A stretch of 64,000 nucleotides of DNA from contig DAMBQR010000001.1 of the NCBI GenBank assembly GCA_032055545.1, positions 62,001 to 126,000 on the forward strand, written 5' to 3'. Both the position numbers and the translations under genes were made by a program. Shown here piece after piece: positions 23,964-32,800 of this stretch. Within the stretch, counting starts at the first letter, position 1, and the number at the start of each line of letters is the position of its first letter. The notes under the pieces were generated by a model. The model was not told the DNA's origin, made no database searches, and worked only from the letters and a program-made list of their open reading frames with translations. The stretch is from Pseudescherichia sp032055545. Lineage in GTDB: Bacteria > Pseudomonadota > Gammaproteobacteria > Enterobacterales > Enterobacteriaceae.

Positions 23964-24686
23964 TTAAACAGGCGTTTCGCCTAAATAGATCTCCTGGATC
24001 CGGTTATCGGCCAGCAGCGCGGCGGAGTCGCCGTGATGGGCGATGGATCCGCTGTCCATCACCCACGCGCGGTGGGTGACCTCCAGCGCCAGCCGGGCGT
24101 TCTGCTCAATCAGCAGCAGCGTGACGCCCGCGTCGCGCAGGGTAGCAATCTCGTTGAAAATGGTTTCGACCATGATCGGGGCCAGCCCCATCGATGGCTC
24201 GTCAAGGATCAGCAGGCGCGGCTGGCTGAGCAGCGCCCGGCCCAGGGCCAGCAGCTGCTGTTCACCGCCGGAGAGCAGTCCGGCCAGCTGATCTTTACGT
24301 TCGCCAAGACGCGGAAAACGGTCGTAGAGCTGAGCCATCTCCTGCTTCACCGCCTGCCGCCCTTTCCGCCGCCAGGCCCCCATGAGCAGGTTCTCCTCTA
24401 CCGTCATGCGGGTGAAGATGCCCCGCCCCTCCGGCACGAGAACAACGCCGTCGCGGAGCAGATCCTGCGGGGCGCGGCGGTGAATCGATTTGCCCTGCCA
24501 GAGGATCTCCCCGCCGTAGGGTTGCAGCCCGGCGATGGCCCGCACGGTGGAGCTTTTGCCCGCGCCGTTGGCCCCCAGCAGCGTGCCCTGCTCACCTTCG
24601 TTGAGGCTAAATTCGATCCCGCGCACGGCCTGAATGCCGCCGTAGTGCACAGAGAGGTTACGCACCTGCAAAATAGGCTCAGACAT
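23964..24686 (-). CDS. Liv-type ABC transporter ATPase (LivF-like)
   Basis: The product is 240 residues from the ATG at 24686, after GGAGGAAACG. Walker A is GANGAGKSS, the signature is LSGGEQQLLALGRAL, Walker B is LLILDEPSMGLAP and the H-loop region is LLLIEQNARLALEVTHRAWVMDSG, typical of LivF. The start overlaps the livG-like stop. It is a cytosolic ATPase that pairs with the LivG-like subunit. ALLADNRIQEIYLGETPV at the end is the conserved LivF C-terminus. Confidence 0.9.
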   Translation of the reverse strand: MSEPILQVRNLSVHYGGIQAVRGIEFSLNEGEQGTLLGANGAGKSSTVRAIAGLQPYGGEILWQGKSIHRRAPQDLLRDGVVLVPEGRGIFTRMTVEENLLMGAWRRKGRQAVKQEMAQLYDRFPRLGERKDQLAGLLSGGEQQLLALGRALLSQPRLLILDEPSMGLAPIMVETIFNEIATLRDAGVTLLLIEQNARLALEVTHRAWVMDSGSIAHHGDSAALLADNRIQEIYLGETPV

Positions 24687-25446
24687 GGGCGTTTCCTCCA
24701 AGATAGGCGCGGATCACTTCCGGATGGCTACGCACCGCCTCCGGTTCCCCTTCAGCAATCACCTTGCCGTAGTCCAGCACGCTGATGCGATCGCAGAGGC
24801 TCATAATCAGCTTCACGTCATGCTCAATAATTAAAATGGTTTTGCCATCGTCACGTATGCGGCGCAGCAGCTCGCCGAGGGCCACCTTCTCCGCCGCGTT
24901 CATGCCTGCCGCCGGCTCGTCGAGGGCCAGCAGCTTAGGGTCAGTTGCCAGCGCGCGGGCGATCTCAAGACGACGCTGATGGCCATAGGCGAGATCGCAG
25001 GCGCGGTAGTGGGCAAACTGCGCGATACCGGTGTACTCCAGCCAGTACCAGGCCTGGCGTTCGGTCTCCGCCTCCTCTTCCCGCGCCCGCTTATGACGGG
25101 TGATGGCGGCCCATAGACCGTTGCGGGTGCGGACATGCCGACCGATCATCACGTTCTCCAGCACGCTCATGTCGTTAAACAGACGCAGGTTCTGGAAGGT
25201 GCGCGCAATGCCAGCCTGGGTCACTTTCTCAATCGCCCGTGGCGAGTAAGGCTGGTCGGCCAGGCTAAACTCGCCGCTGTCGGCGGTATAGAGACCGGTG
25301 ATCAGGTTGAAGCAGGTAGTTTTCCCCGCGCCGTTGGGGCCAATCAGGCCGTAGATCTCGCCCGCCTTCACCGACAGGCTGACGTCGTTGACCGCCACCA
25401 GGCCGCCGAAGCGCTTGCTCAGATTACGGATCGTTAACAGGCTCAT
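24679..25446 (-). CDS. Liv-type ABC transporter ATPase (LivG-like)
   Basis: The product is 255 residues. Walker A is GPNGAGKTT, Q-loop ARTFQNLRLFNDMSVLENVMIGRHV, signature DLAYGHQRRLEIARALATDP (the LivG form of the ABC signature), Walker B LLALDEPAAGMNAAE and H-loop ILIIEHDVKLIMSLCDRISVLDYG. The long insert rich in Arg and Glu (RHKRAREEEAETERQAWYWLEY) is usual in LivG. The start overlaps the livM-like stop by 4 bases (ATGA). It forms the ATPase heterodimer with the LivF-like protein. Confidence 0.9.
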   Translation of the reverse strand: MSLLTIRNLSKRFGGLVAVNDVSLSVKAGEIYGLIGPNGAGKTTCFNLITGLYTADSGEFSLADQPYSPRAIEKVTQAGIARTFQNLRLFNDMSVLENVMIGRHVRTRNGLWAAITRHKRAREEEAETERQAWYWLEYTGIAQFAHYRACDLAYGHQRRLEIARALATDPKLLALDEPAAGMNAAEKVALGELLRRIRDDGKTILIIEHDVKLIMSLCDRISVLDYGKVIAEGEPEAVRSHPEVIRAYLGGNAHV

Positions 25447-26546
25447 GCTTTTGCCCCCGCGTGTTTAGCAGGCCATACGCCGCCCGGACGGAAGATCATT
25501 ACCAGCACCAGCGCCAGACCGTAGAAGAGCTGACGCAGGATCTCAGGATCCACCAGCACGGTGCCAAACAGCGCCTCCTGCACCGGCACGGCCTGGCTGC
25601 GCAGCAGCTCCGGCAGCGCCGAAAGCATGACTGCGCCGAGGATCACCCCCGGCACGTGGCCGATGCCGCCCAGCACCACCATCGCCAGCACGACGATAGA
25701 CTCCTGCAGGGTAAAGGATTCCGGCGAAACGAAGCCCTGGAACGAGGCAAACATTACCCCGGCAACGCCGCCAAAAGAGGCGCCCATCGCGAAGGCCAAC
25801 AGCTTAAAGTTACGCACGTTGATGCCCATCGCCCGCGCCACGTCTTCATCCTCTCGGATGGCGTGCCAGGCCCGGCCCACCCTGGAGCGCTGCAGGCGGA
25901 TGCAGATAAAGACGATCGCCACAATCAGCGCGGCAAACAGGTAGTACCAGAGATAGAGCGCCGGGATTTTCACTCCCAACAGATGGTAGACGCCGCGAAA
26001 CTCAAGGCCGAACAGGCTCAGGGAGTCGATGCCCGAGATCCCCTTCGCGCCGTTGGTGATGTTGACCGGGCGATCGAGGTTGCGCATCAGGATGCGGATG
26101 ATCTCCCCGAAGCCGAGGGTCACAATCGCCAGATAGTCACCGCGCAGGCGCAGAGTCGGCGCGCCCAGCAGGATGCCGCAGATCCCGGCAATAAAGGCTG
26201 CCAGCGGGATCAGCACCCCGTAGGAAACATGCAGCCCGTCGCTGAAGTAGCCCTGCAATACCGGGAAGGCATCCAGCAGATGGGGGGAAGCGAGCAGCGC
26301 CGCAAGATAGGCCCCCACGGCGTAGAAGGCGATAAAGCCCATATCCAGCAGGCCGGTAAAGCCGACCACGATATTAAGACCCAGCGCCAGCATGATATAG
26401 AGCAGGGTAAAGTCGATCACCCGCACCCAGTAGTTGCCGCCTGCGGCAGAGGCCAGCCATGGGGCGAGCAGCAGCCCGGCGACCAGCAGAATGATGCCGA
26501 TGTTAAGACGCGGCGCGGCGCTGCGTTCGGAAGTTAAGATAGTCAT
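25443..26546 (-). CDS. Liv-type ABC transporter permease (LivM-like)
   Basis: The product is 367 residues from the ATG at 26546, after GAGGATCCT; an ORF extension to 26573 would overlap the livH-like gene and lacks a ribosome site. About ten membrane helices are seen, with LivM landmarks: LALGLNIVVGFTGLLDMGFIAFYAVGAYLAALL, PTLRLRGDYLAIVTLGFGEIIRI, the cytoplasmic loop SRVGRAWHAIREDEDVARAMGINVRNFKLLAFAMGASFGGVAG and VVLGGIGHVPGVILGA. It forms the transmembrane channel with the LivH-like subunit. Confidence 0.9.
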   Translation of the reverse strand: MTILTSERSAAPRLNIGIILLVAGLLLAPWLASAAGGNYWVRVIDFTLLYIMLALGLNIVVGFTGLLDMGFIAFYAVGAYLAALLASPHLLDAFPVLQGYFSDGLHVSYGVLIPLAAFIAGICGILLGAPTLRLRGDYLAIVTLGFGEIIRILMRNLDRPVNITNGAKGISGIDSLSLFGLEFRGVYHLLGVKIPALYLWYYLFAALIVAIVFICIRLQRSRVGRAWHAIREDEDVARAMGINVRNFKLLAFAMGASFGGVAGVMFASFQGFVSPESFTLQESIVVLAMVVLGGIGHVPGVILGAVMLSALPELLRSQAVPVQEALFGTVLVDPEILRQLFYGLALVLVMIFRPGGVWPAKHAGAKA

Positions 26547-26553
26547 AGGATCC

Positions 26554-27504
26554 TCAGGCACGCTGTGCAACACGCTCGCCCAGCAGGCCAGCAGGACGGA
26601 AAACCAGCACCAGGATCAGCACAATAAAGGCGAGGATATCCTGATAGTTACTGCTGAACGCGCCGCCGGTGAGATCGCCCAGGTAGCCTGCTCCCAGCGC
26701 TTCGATCAGCCCGAGCAGGATGCCGCCCAGCATGGCACCGCGAATATTGCCGATGCCGCCCAGTACCGCTGCGGTAAAGGCTTTAATACCCGGCAGGAAG
26801 CCCATAGAGAAGCTGGCGCTGCCGTAGTTGCTGGCCATCATCACCCCCGCCAGGGCGGCAAACGCGCCGCCGATGGCGAAGGTCAGGGTAATAATCCGAT
26901 TCGGGGAGACGCCCATCAGGCTGGCAACCTGCGGGTTTTCCGCCACCGCACGCATCCCGCGTCCCAGACGGCTGTACTCCACCAGCAGCCACAGGCCGAG
27001 CATCACCAGGAAGGTGACGGCCAGGGTGACCATGCCGGTCACAGTAATAATTGCCGGGGGATGCTCAGCGCTGCCGGCAGTGATCTCGATGGGATCCATC
27101 GGCAGGATCTGCGGGAACATCAGCGGGTTACGGCTCCAGATAAGCATGGCAACGGTTTGCAGCAGTACCGAAATGCCAATCCCGCTGATCAGCGGTGCCA
27201 GCCGGGGGGCGTTACGCAGGCGGCGATAGGCAAAACGCTCTACCGCCATCGCCAGCAGAGCACAAACCACCATCGCCGCCAACAGGGCGAGAGTGAGCTG
27301 CACCAGCAGGTTCATGCCGGGGAACCATTGGGAGAGAAGATTGATCCCCGACAGGGTCGTGAGCGCGCCGACCATTAAGATGTCGCCGTGGGCAAAGTTA
27401 ATAATGCGCAGAATGCCATACACCATGGTATAGCCGAGGGCAATCAGGCCATAGATGCTGCCCAGCATCATGCCATTGATCAATTGCTGAATAAGTGTGT
27501 CCAC
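26554..27504 (-). CDS. Liv-type ABC transporter permease (LivH-like)
   Basis: The product is 316 residues with about eight membrane helices. It begins MDTLIQQLINGMMLGSIYGLIALGYTMVYGILRIINFAHGDILM, the characteristic LivH opening. The EAA-like loop is SRLGRGMRAVAENPQVASLMGVSPNRIITLTFAIGGAFAALAGVM, and GIKAFTAAVLGGIGNIRGAMLGG is the conserved C-terminal part. It is the first gene of the importer operon (H, M, G, F, binding protein, ATC hydrolase, M20 hydrolase). The AT-rich stretch 27505-27673 between it and the divergent LysR gene should carry the regulated promoter. Confidence 0.9.
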   Translation of the reverse strand: MDTLIQQLINGMMLGSIYGLIALGYTMVYGILRIINFAHGDILMVGALTTLSGINLLSQWFPGMNLLVQLTLALLAAMVVCALLAMAVERFAYRRLRNAPRLAPLISGIGISVLLQTVAMLIWSRNPLMFPQILPMDPIEITAGSAEHPPAIITVTGMVTLAVTFLVMLGLWLLVEYSRLGRGMRAVAENPQVASLMGVSPNRIITLTFAIGGAFAALAGVMMASNYGSASFSMGFLPGIKAFTAAVLGGIGNIRGAMLGGILLGLIEALGAGYLGDLTGGAFSSNYQDILAFIVLILVLVFRPAGLLGERVAQRA

Positions 27505-27673
27505 AATACGTGCCTGCTGAGAATTTTTTCAGCGCAAGCATCCAACAATTGAATTTAATTTTGAAATACAGATATATTCTTTCTTATTATAAAAGCGTAT
27601 TTCACTAACTTACTGATATTGAATTATAAAATAAAAACGATTTTTGAGAATCAGACAGGGTTTGTCTCAACAT
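27505..27673. promoter_or_regulatory. Divergent promoter region, Liv/ATC operon and LysR gene
   Basis: This is a markedly AT-rich 169-base gap between two divergent genes. It is the expected place for LysR binding (T-N11-A type sites) and for both promoters. Several short AT palindromes such as TATAAAATA occur; none could be assigned with confidence. Confidence 0.45.
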
Positions 27674-28582
27674 ATGAAAAAAACAGAAGAGTTAAGCGAG
27701 AGTGGGTTGCCGGACGATCCGCCTCTGCGTGCTGTACGGGTCTTCGAAGCCATTGCCCGGTTGGGCAGCGTGGCCGCCGCTGCCGAGGAGCTATGCGTCT
27801 CTCCCTCGGCGGTCAGCCACCAGCTCAAGGTGCTGGAGAGCTTTCTCCAGCTGCCGCTGACTCTTCGTCAGGGACGTCATCTGGTGCTGAGCAGCGAGGG
27901 GCGCGAGTACTACCGCTCAATACGCGCCGCCTTCAGCGTGCTGCGCCAGGCCACCGGCCAGCTGTTTGAGCAGGGCCGCTCGCGTCAGGTGACGATCAGC
28001 CTGATCCCGCTTTTTGGAATGGGCTGGTTTATTCCCCGCCTGCCGCGTTTTATCCAGGCCCACGCCCAGATGGAGATCAACGTGGTCTATGCCAATCATC
28101 GCAACTACCTGAGCGACGCATCGGATATGTCGATCCGCTTTGGCAACGGTCAGTGGGTAGGCTACCGCAGCGAGAAGCTGATCTCCGGGCGCATGATCCC
28201 GGTATGCAGCCGGGAGTTTATCCGCCTGCATGGCTACATTGAGACCCCGGCGCAGCTGGCGCAGATGCCGCTGCTGCATGACGAAGAGCGTGCCACCTGG
28301 ACGCAGTGGTTTGGCGAGCAGCAGGTGAAACGCGTGCGCCGGGACGGGGCGATGTTTGAGGATGGACTGTTAACGCTGGCTGCGGTGCAGGCCGGGCTGG
28401 GCTGCGCCCTGATGCGCGAGCCGATGATCCTGCCCTATCTGCAAACCGGCGAGCTGGTGAAGATCTTTGACCTGCCCATCGATGACGGGCGCGACTACTA
28501 CCTCTGTGTGCGCCAGGATGTAGAGATGACCCACGAGGGCAAGCTGCTCCAGCAGTGGCTGCGCGAGGAAGCCGGGAGATAG
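27674..28582 (+). CDS. LysR-family regulator (GcvA-like), divergent from the Liv/ATC operon
   Basis: The product is 302 residues from the ATG at 27674; a TTG ten codons upstream is possible, and neither has a good ribosome site. The N-terminal helix-turn-helix is PPLRAVRVFEAIARLGSVAAAAEELCVSPSAVSHQLKVLESFLQLPL, as in GcvA/AmpR-type LysR proteins. The ligand-binding part follows, with QVTISLIPLFGMGWFIPRLPRF and DGLLTLAAVQAGLGCALMREPM. Its divergent position suggests that it controls the importer/hydrolase operon, perhaps with the imported compound or a product as inducer. Confidence 0.88.
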   Translation: MKKTEELSESGLPDDPPLRAVRVFEAIARLGSVAAAAEELCVSPSAVSHQLKVLESFLQLPLTLRQGRHLVLSSEGREYYRSIRAAFSVLRQATGQLFEQGRSRQVTISLIPLFGMGWFIPRLPRFIQAHAQMEINVVYANHRNYLSDASDMSIRFGNGQWVGYRSEKLISGRMIPVCSREFIRLHGYIETPAQLAQMPLLHDEERATWTQWFGEQQVKRVRRDGAMFEDGLLTLAAVQAGLGCALMREPMILPYLQTGELVKIFDLPIDDGRDYYLCVRQDVEMTHEGKLLQQWLREEAGR

Positions 28583-28620
28583 TCTAAACTTAAGTCATAT
28601 TCCTCACTAAGGAGAGCGCT

Positions 28621-28887
28621 ATGGCTTCAGGTTGGGCAAACGACGGTGCAGTACAGGATCAGATCGACAGCACCATTGACGATGCGGTCGCCCGCGCGCG
28701 CCGGGGACTGCCGAAGGGTGAGAGCCTGCACGAGTGCGAAGAGTGCGGAGCAACCATCCCCGAAGCGCGCCGTAAAGCGATCCCCGGCGTCAGGCTGTGC
28801 GTGGAGTGCCAGCAGAAGAAAGATTTGAAAAATGATGCGTTTTCAGGATATAACCGTAGAGGTTCGAAAGACAGCCAGCTTCGTTAA
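28621..28887 (+). CDS. ybiI: YbiI, DksA/TraR-type C4 zinc-finger protein
   Basis: The product is 88 residues, as in E. coli YbiI (MASGWANDGAVQDQIDSTID). The zinc finger CEECGATIPEARRKAIPGVRLCVECQ has four Cys in the DksA/TraR pattern, and the end YNRRGSKDSQLR is conserved. It lacks the coiled-coil arm of DksA. Function is not established. SD AAGGAGAG precedes the ATG. The gene flanks the right side of the ATC/Liv island; in E. coli the next genes on that side are ybiX and fiu. Confidence 0.93.
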   Translation: MASGWANDGAVQDQIDSTIDDAVARARRGLPKGESLHECEECGATIPEARRKAIPGVRLCVECQQKKDLKNDAFSGYNRRGSKDSQLR

Positions 28888-29172
28888 CTGAATAACGGCG
28901 ACGGAGGCAGCGCAAGCGGTTGCGATTTGCATCACAAAAAAGCGCTGCTGAAGTGGCATTTTGTGCCGCTAAACTAGCGGCACGCGGTAAACTAGCCAAC
29001 CGATGAATAATTCCTGTTAAAAATCATTCATTTTCAATATATTAACGATCGTTCAAAATTTTAGATGAAGGTCGTCAATTCTATTCGATTTAATCTTTCG
29101 CAGAAAAACGTGATACTCATCACATCGACGGAACATCGTCTCCCATACAGAACAAACTGCGAGAATTGAACC

Positions 29173-29433
29173 ATGAAAACCATCAAATATGCTGTTGCTG
29201 CTCTTGCACTGACGACGCTCTCCTTTGGTGCGTTCGCCGCCCAGGCAGTGACCGCTGAACAGGCTCAGAGCATGCATAAAATTGGCGTTGTTTCCGCGCA
29301 GGGCGCGACCACGCTGGATGGTCTGGAAGCACAGCTGGCTCAGAAAGCCGCTGCCGCAGGCGCGAAAGGCTATAGCATCACCTCTGCCAACGCCTACAAC
29401 AAAATGAGCGGTACTGCGGTTATCTATCAGTAA
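29173..29433 (+). CDS. ybiJ: YbiJ, DUF1471 (YhcN family) periplasmic protein
   Basis: The product is 86 residues. The signal peptide MKTIKYAVAALALTTLSFGAFA precedes mature AQAVTAEQAQ. The DUF1471 core is MHKIGVVSAQGATTLDGLEAQLAQKAAAAGAKGYSITSANAYNKMSGTAVIYQ. It is a small secreted or periplasmic stress-related protein of unknown mechanism, a paralogue of the mcbA product at 20131. The 285 bases upstream hold only AT-rich promoter-like DNA. Confidence 0.92.
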   Translation: MKTIKYAVAALALTTLSFGAFAAQAVTAEQAQSMHKIGVVSAQGATTLDGLEAQLAQKAAAAGAKGYSITSANAYNKMSGTAVIYQ

Positions 29434-29526
29434 TCGCCTTACCGTGTCTGCCCCGTCGGCTCATCACCGGCGGGTTGTATTACCCTCATTATTACTGCAT
29501 TGACCCTGTTTGTTGTTACCCTTGTT

Positions 29527-29556
29527 GCCCGTCCGGTTTGGACGGGCTTTTTTTTT
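29527..29556 (+). terminator. Rho-independent terminator after ybiJ
   Basis: GCCCGTCC pairs with GGACGGGC (29527-29547), followed by nine T. Confidence 0.9.
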
Positions 29557-29568
29557 GCCTGCGGTTTA

Positions 29569-30531
29569 TTAAAAAGCGCTCGCTACCCGTGCCAGCCCCT
29601 CTTCCAGGGTTTCTACTTGCCCCGTTCCTACAAAACAGCAGGCGATCTGACGCTTCAGCGATTCCGGTACAGGCTCGCTTCCCACCAGGCAGCGCTCAAT
29701 CCAGCGGGCGGTGACCTCCGGATCTTTGCTGGCGGGCAACGCAGCCTGCACCGTTTCGTCCTGCCGCTCGCTCACAACCCGCGCGCCCTGGGCATCGATC
29801 AGCGTCAGCTGCGGACAGCGTTGAGGGTTGGCATACACCTCCCCCTCCGTACCGTGCATCAGCAACCCGCGTCCGCCGATATCGCCAAAGAACTTCGCCA
29901 CCCGCGTGACGTACTCGGGATGAGAGACGCTCGAGAGACGCAGGGCAGCATCTTCCGCAAAGGGGGTCGCCAGCTTGGCCAGGGTATGGGCGCTGTTACG
30001 CACCCCCATACGCCAGCGCATATCCAGCTGCTTCTCCAGCGGCGGACAGAGCGCGCTGATGGGCACGTATACCGGATTTCGCCCCTCCAGCTTCGCCTGC
30101 GCCTGGCCAGCGGTCAGGGTCGGCTCAATGCCCAGCAGCCGAAAAATGGTTTCCGAGATGACGCGGTCGGGATCTTCGCTCACGCCGTGCACCAGTACCG
30201 GAAAGCCAAGCCGCTGGAGCAGCATCGCCAGCAGCGGAGTCAGGTTCGCCTGCCTGCGCGCACCGTTATAGGTAGGAATGACAACAGGCATCGGCTTAGC
30301 TACCGGTGGGGTCAGACGCATGGTCCGGGCCTGCATCGCCTCGTAGAAGCCCAGCATCTCCGCCTCACCCTCTCCCTTGATACGCAGGGCGATCAGGATC
30401 GCGCCCATCTCCAGATCCGCTACCTCGCCGTTAAGCATGTGGCTGTACAACGCCCGTGCGGTATCAAAATCCAGATCGCGGGCGTGATTTTTACCCCGCC
30501 CGACCTCTTTGATGATTTTGCGGAAATCCAT
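29569..30531 (-). CDS. ybiB: YbiB, TrpD2-type nucleic-acid-binding protein
   Basis: The product is 320 residues, the E. coli length, beginning MDFRKIIKEVGRGKNHARDL. It has the anthranilate phosphoribosyltransferase (TrpD) fold, with an N-terminal helical part and GPRTase-like C-part (PMPVVIPTYNGARRQANLTPLLAMLL; RNSAHTLAKLATPF; LMHGTEGEVYANPQRCP). E. coli YbiB is reported as a DNA- and RNA-binding homodimer linked to the LexA/SOS response rather than an enzyme of tryptophan synthesis. It lies just downstream of dinG, so it probably shares SOS control. hcxB (ybiC), next in E. coli, is absent. Confidence 0.93.
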   Translation of the reverse strand: MDFRKIIKEVGRGKNHARDLDFDTARALYSHMLNGEVADLEMGAILIALRIKGEGEAEMLGFYEAMQARTMRLTPPVAKPMPVVIPTYNGARRQANLTPLLAMLLQRLGFPVLVHGVSEDPDRVISETIFRLLGIEPTLTAGQAQAKLEGRNPVYVPISALCPPLEKQLDMRWRMGVRNSAHTLAKLATPFAEDAALRLSSVSHPEYVTRVAKFFGDIGGRGLLMHGTEGEVYANPQRCPQLTLIDAQGARVVSERQDETVQAALPASKDPEVTARWIERCLVGSEPVPESLKRQIACCFVGTGQVETLEEGLARVASAF

Positions 30532-30559
30532 AGCTAACTCCTTGCGTCATACATCGTGG

Positions 30560-32704
30560 TCAGCGCCGCCGACGACGACTCTGTTTTGGTTTGCTTTTTA
30601 CTATAACGTCAGGCACGTCCGGTTGGGAAATAGGAAAAACAGGCAGCGCGTCGAGCAGCCGTTTCCCGTAGCCTTTGGAGAGCAGCCGCCGGTCGTAGAT
30701 CACCACTTCGCCCCGACAGCTGTGGCTACGGATCAGCCTTCCCACCTGCTGGATAAGGTTGAAGGAGGCGCTCGGCAGGCTCTGAACCTCAAAGGGATAG
30801 CGATTGAGGCTTTTCAGCCACTCGCCTTCGGTGATCACCACCGGGCTATCGATAGGTGGAAAAGCGATCTTATGGATGTGTACCTGGGTCAGGTAGTCCC
30901 CTTTCAGATCCAGCCCCTCGGCAAACGACTGAAGCCCGACCAGCACGCTGCGCCCACCCTCGTCAATGCGCTTGCGGTGTAGCTCCACCAGCCGGTAGCG
31001 GGGTTGATCCCCCTGCACCAGCAGCATCAGGCGCAGATCGGTCACAAAGGTCAGGAACAGCTGCATGGCGCGGTTGCTGGCAAACAGCACCAGCATGCCG
31101 GGGTGCGCTTTTTTCTCAACCTGCTCGCGGAAGTAGGCCGCCATCTCGGCGATATGCTTCTCTTCGTGCTCCATCAGCGGCTCGTAGCGCATCTGCGGGA
31201 TCACCAGCCTGCCCTGCTCAATATGATTAAAGGGCGAGTCGAGAGTCACGAAGCGATCCCCGGCTTTCTCCTTCAGGCCACTCATCTCCTGTAACCGGGA
31301 GAAGCTATTCAGGGAGCGTAAGGTGGCCGAGGTGACGACGATATGCGGCACGCTTCGCCACAGCAGCTTCTCCAGCTGATCGCTGACGCGGATGCCGACG
31401 CAGTGGAAGAAGAGGTGCATCTGCCCCTCTACCAGTTCACGGGTGGCCCACTTGGTTACCGGTGCACCCGACGCCTGAGCCATTGAGGCCAGCCGCCACA
31501 GCTTGCTCTGGCTCTCAAACATGCCCAGGGCGCGGTTCATCTGCAAAATCACCCGGTGCAGGCGGACAATGTCGTGCTGACCGCTCTTTTCGCTAAGGTC
31601 GTTTAAGAACAGCTCCGCCAGCCCGCGCAGCATCTCGGTCAGCTTCGCCAGCCGCAGACAGATCTCCATCACCTCGTCAGGCAGCTCGCCCATGGCAAAG
31701 CGGTGCTCCGCCTCCGTACCGGCAGGCATGTAAAGCCCGAGAATAGCGTTCAGCGAGGCGATAAGCTCATACAGCTCTTCACAGTGTGCGTTGAGCCGCT
31801 CCGGCAGCGCCAGCGGCGGCGTGGTCTTCGGACGGAACTGCTCCATGCAGGTCGCTACCAGCTTGCTGAAGAGATCGAGCTGCAGCCGATACCAGGGGGC
31901 GGTGATCTCGGCGCTCATCTCCAGCGCGTCGCGGGCGACGTCCGGCAGATGGTGGCCCTCATCCAGCACCAGCAGCAGATTCTTTGGCTCCGGCAGCACC
32001 GCCTCTGACTCCATCGCCGCCATGACCAGCGCGTGGTTGGCTACCACAACTTCGACCTCCTGCACCTCGCGGCGGGCGACAAAGAACGGGCACTCACGGT
32101 AGTAGTGGCAGTTGCGGTTCAGGCAGCTGGCCTTGTCGGTGCTGAGCCGCCGCCAGAGGTTATCTTCAATGTTCTGATCGGTGTGATCGCGCAGGCCGTC
32201 CCAGCGGTAGCTGTCGAGGTCGGCCTTGAGTTTGGCGCAGCGCTGCTGCTCCTCTTTGCTGTTGGGCGTCAGCTCGTCATCGAGAAAGGCCAGCAGATCC
32301 TGCTGGGTAGCTTCGCTGCTGGCAAGGGCCGTCAGGTTGCGTGGACAGACGTAGCGTCCGCGGCCAAAGGCAGCGGTAAAGCGCAGATCCGGGATAATCT
32401 TCTTCAGCAGCGGGAGATCCTTACTGAAGATCTGATCCTGCAATGCCACGTTGGCGGTGCTGATCACCAGCGTCTTCTGCTCTTCGCGAGCGATGGCGAT
32501 GCCGGGGATCAGATAAGAGAGAGTCTTACCGACGCCGGTCGGCGCCTCAATGGCCAGATGCCGTCCCTCCTCCCCGGCCAGGGTTTTGGCGACGTCAGCG
32601 ATCATCTGCCGCTGCGGTGCGCGCGGGATAAAGTCGGGGATCTGTTGCTGTAGCGCCTTATACCAGGCGGCAATCTGCGCTTTCAGCGCGGCGGAAAGAG
32701 CCAT
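30560..32704 (-). CDS. dinG: DinG, SOS-induced Fe-S DNA helicase
   Basis: The product is 714 residues (716 in E. coli). It is an XPD-like superfamily 2 helicase: Walker A IEAPTGVGKTLSYLIPG, Fe-S cluster cysteines in GRYVCPRNL and SCLNRNCHYYRECPF, DEGH box VLDEGHHLPD, and motif VI QQVGRLIRSHSCRGEV. It unwinds 5'-3' D-loops, R-loops and forked DNA, and helps replication through transcribed genes. An imperfect LexA box lies just upstream of the start. K-12 ybiA, which separates rhlE and dinG there, is missing here. Confidence 0.96.
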   Translation of the reverse strand: MALSAALKAQIAAWYKALQQQIPDFIPRAPQRQMIADVAKTLAGEEGRHLAIEAPTGVGKTLSYLIPGIAIAREEQKTLVISTANVALQDQIFSKDLPLLKKIIPDLRFTAAFGRGRYVCPRNLTALASSEATQQDLLAFLDDELTPNSKEEQQRCAKLKADLDSYRWDGLRDHTDQNIEDNLWRRLSTDKASCLNRNCHYYRECPFFVARREVQEVEVVVANHALVMAAMESEAVLPEPKNLLLVLDEGHHLPDVARDALEMSAEITAPWYRLQLDLFSKLVATCMEQFRPKTTPPLALPERLNAHCEELYELIASLNAILGLYMPAGTEAEHRFAMGELPDEVMEICLRLAKLTEMLRGLAELFLNDLSEKSGQHDIVRLHRVILQMNRALGMFESQSKLWRLASMAQASGAPVTKWATRELVEGQMHLFFHCVGIRVSDQLEKLLWRSVPHIVVTSATLRSLNSFSRLQEMSGLKEKAGDRFVTLDSPFNHIEQGRLVIPQMRYEPLMEHEEKHIAEMAAYFREQVEKKAHPGMLVLFASNRAMQLFLTFVTDLRLMLLVQGDQPRYRLVELHRKRIDEGGRSVLVGLQSFAEGLDLKGDYLTQVHIHKIAFPPIDSPVVITEGEWLKSLNRYPFEVQSLPSASFNLIQQVGRLIRSHSCRGEVVIYDRRLLSKGYGKRLLDALPVFPISQPDVPDVIVKSKPKQSRRRRR

Positions 32705-32720
32705 CGGGAGACCTGAAATA

Positions 32721-32736
32721 CTGTATAAACAGCCAC
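32721..32736. promoter_or_regulatory. Imperfect LexA box of dinG
   Basis: CTGTATAAACAGCCAC keeps the CTGT arm and half of the other arm; read on the dinG strand it is GTGGCTGTTTATACAG, very like the E. coli dinG operator. It is 17 bases from the start codon. Confidence 0.75.
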
Positions 32737-32768
32737 TATTGTCTCACGATCGTTGGTCTGCGGCAAAA

Positions 32769-32794
32769 GAAAAGCCCGGCTTTGCGGCCGGGCT
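32769..32794 (-). terminator. Rho-independent terminator of rhlE
   Basis: On the reverse strand AGCCCGGC pairs with GCCGGGCT around a short loop, followed by TTTCTTTT. It lies a few bases after the rhlE stop. Confidence 0.85.
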
Positions 32795-32800
32795 TCAGGA

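Noticed and set aside
25461..26537. 358-codon forward ORF opposite the LivM-like gene (and 26434-27378 opposite the LivH-like gene)
   Set aside because: Long open frames opposite GC-rich membrane-protein genes are common; the sequences are Gln/His/Arg rich with no family resemblance.
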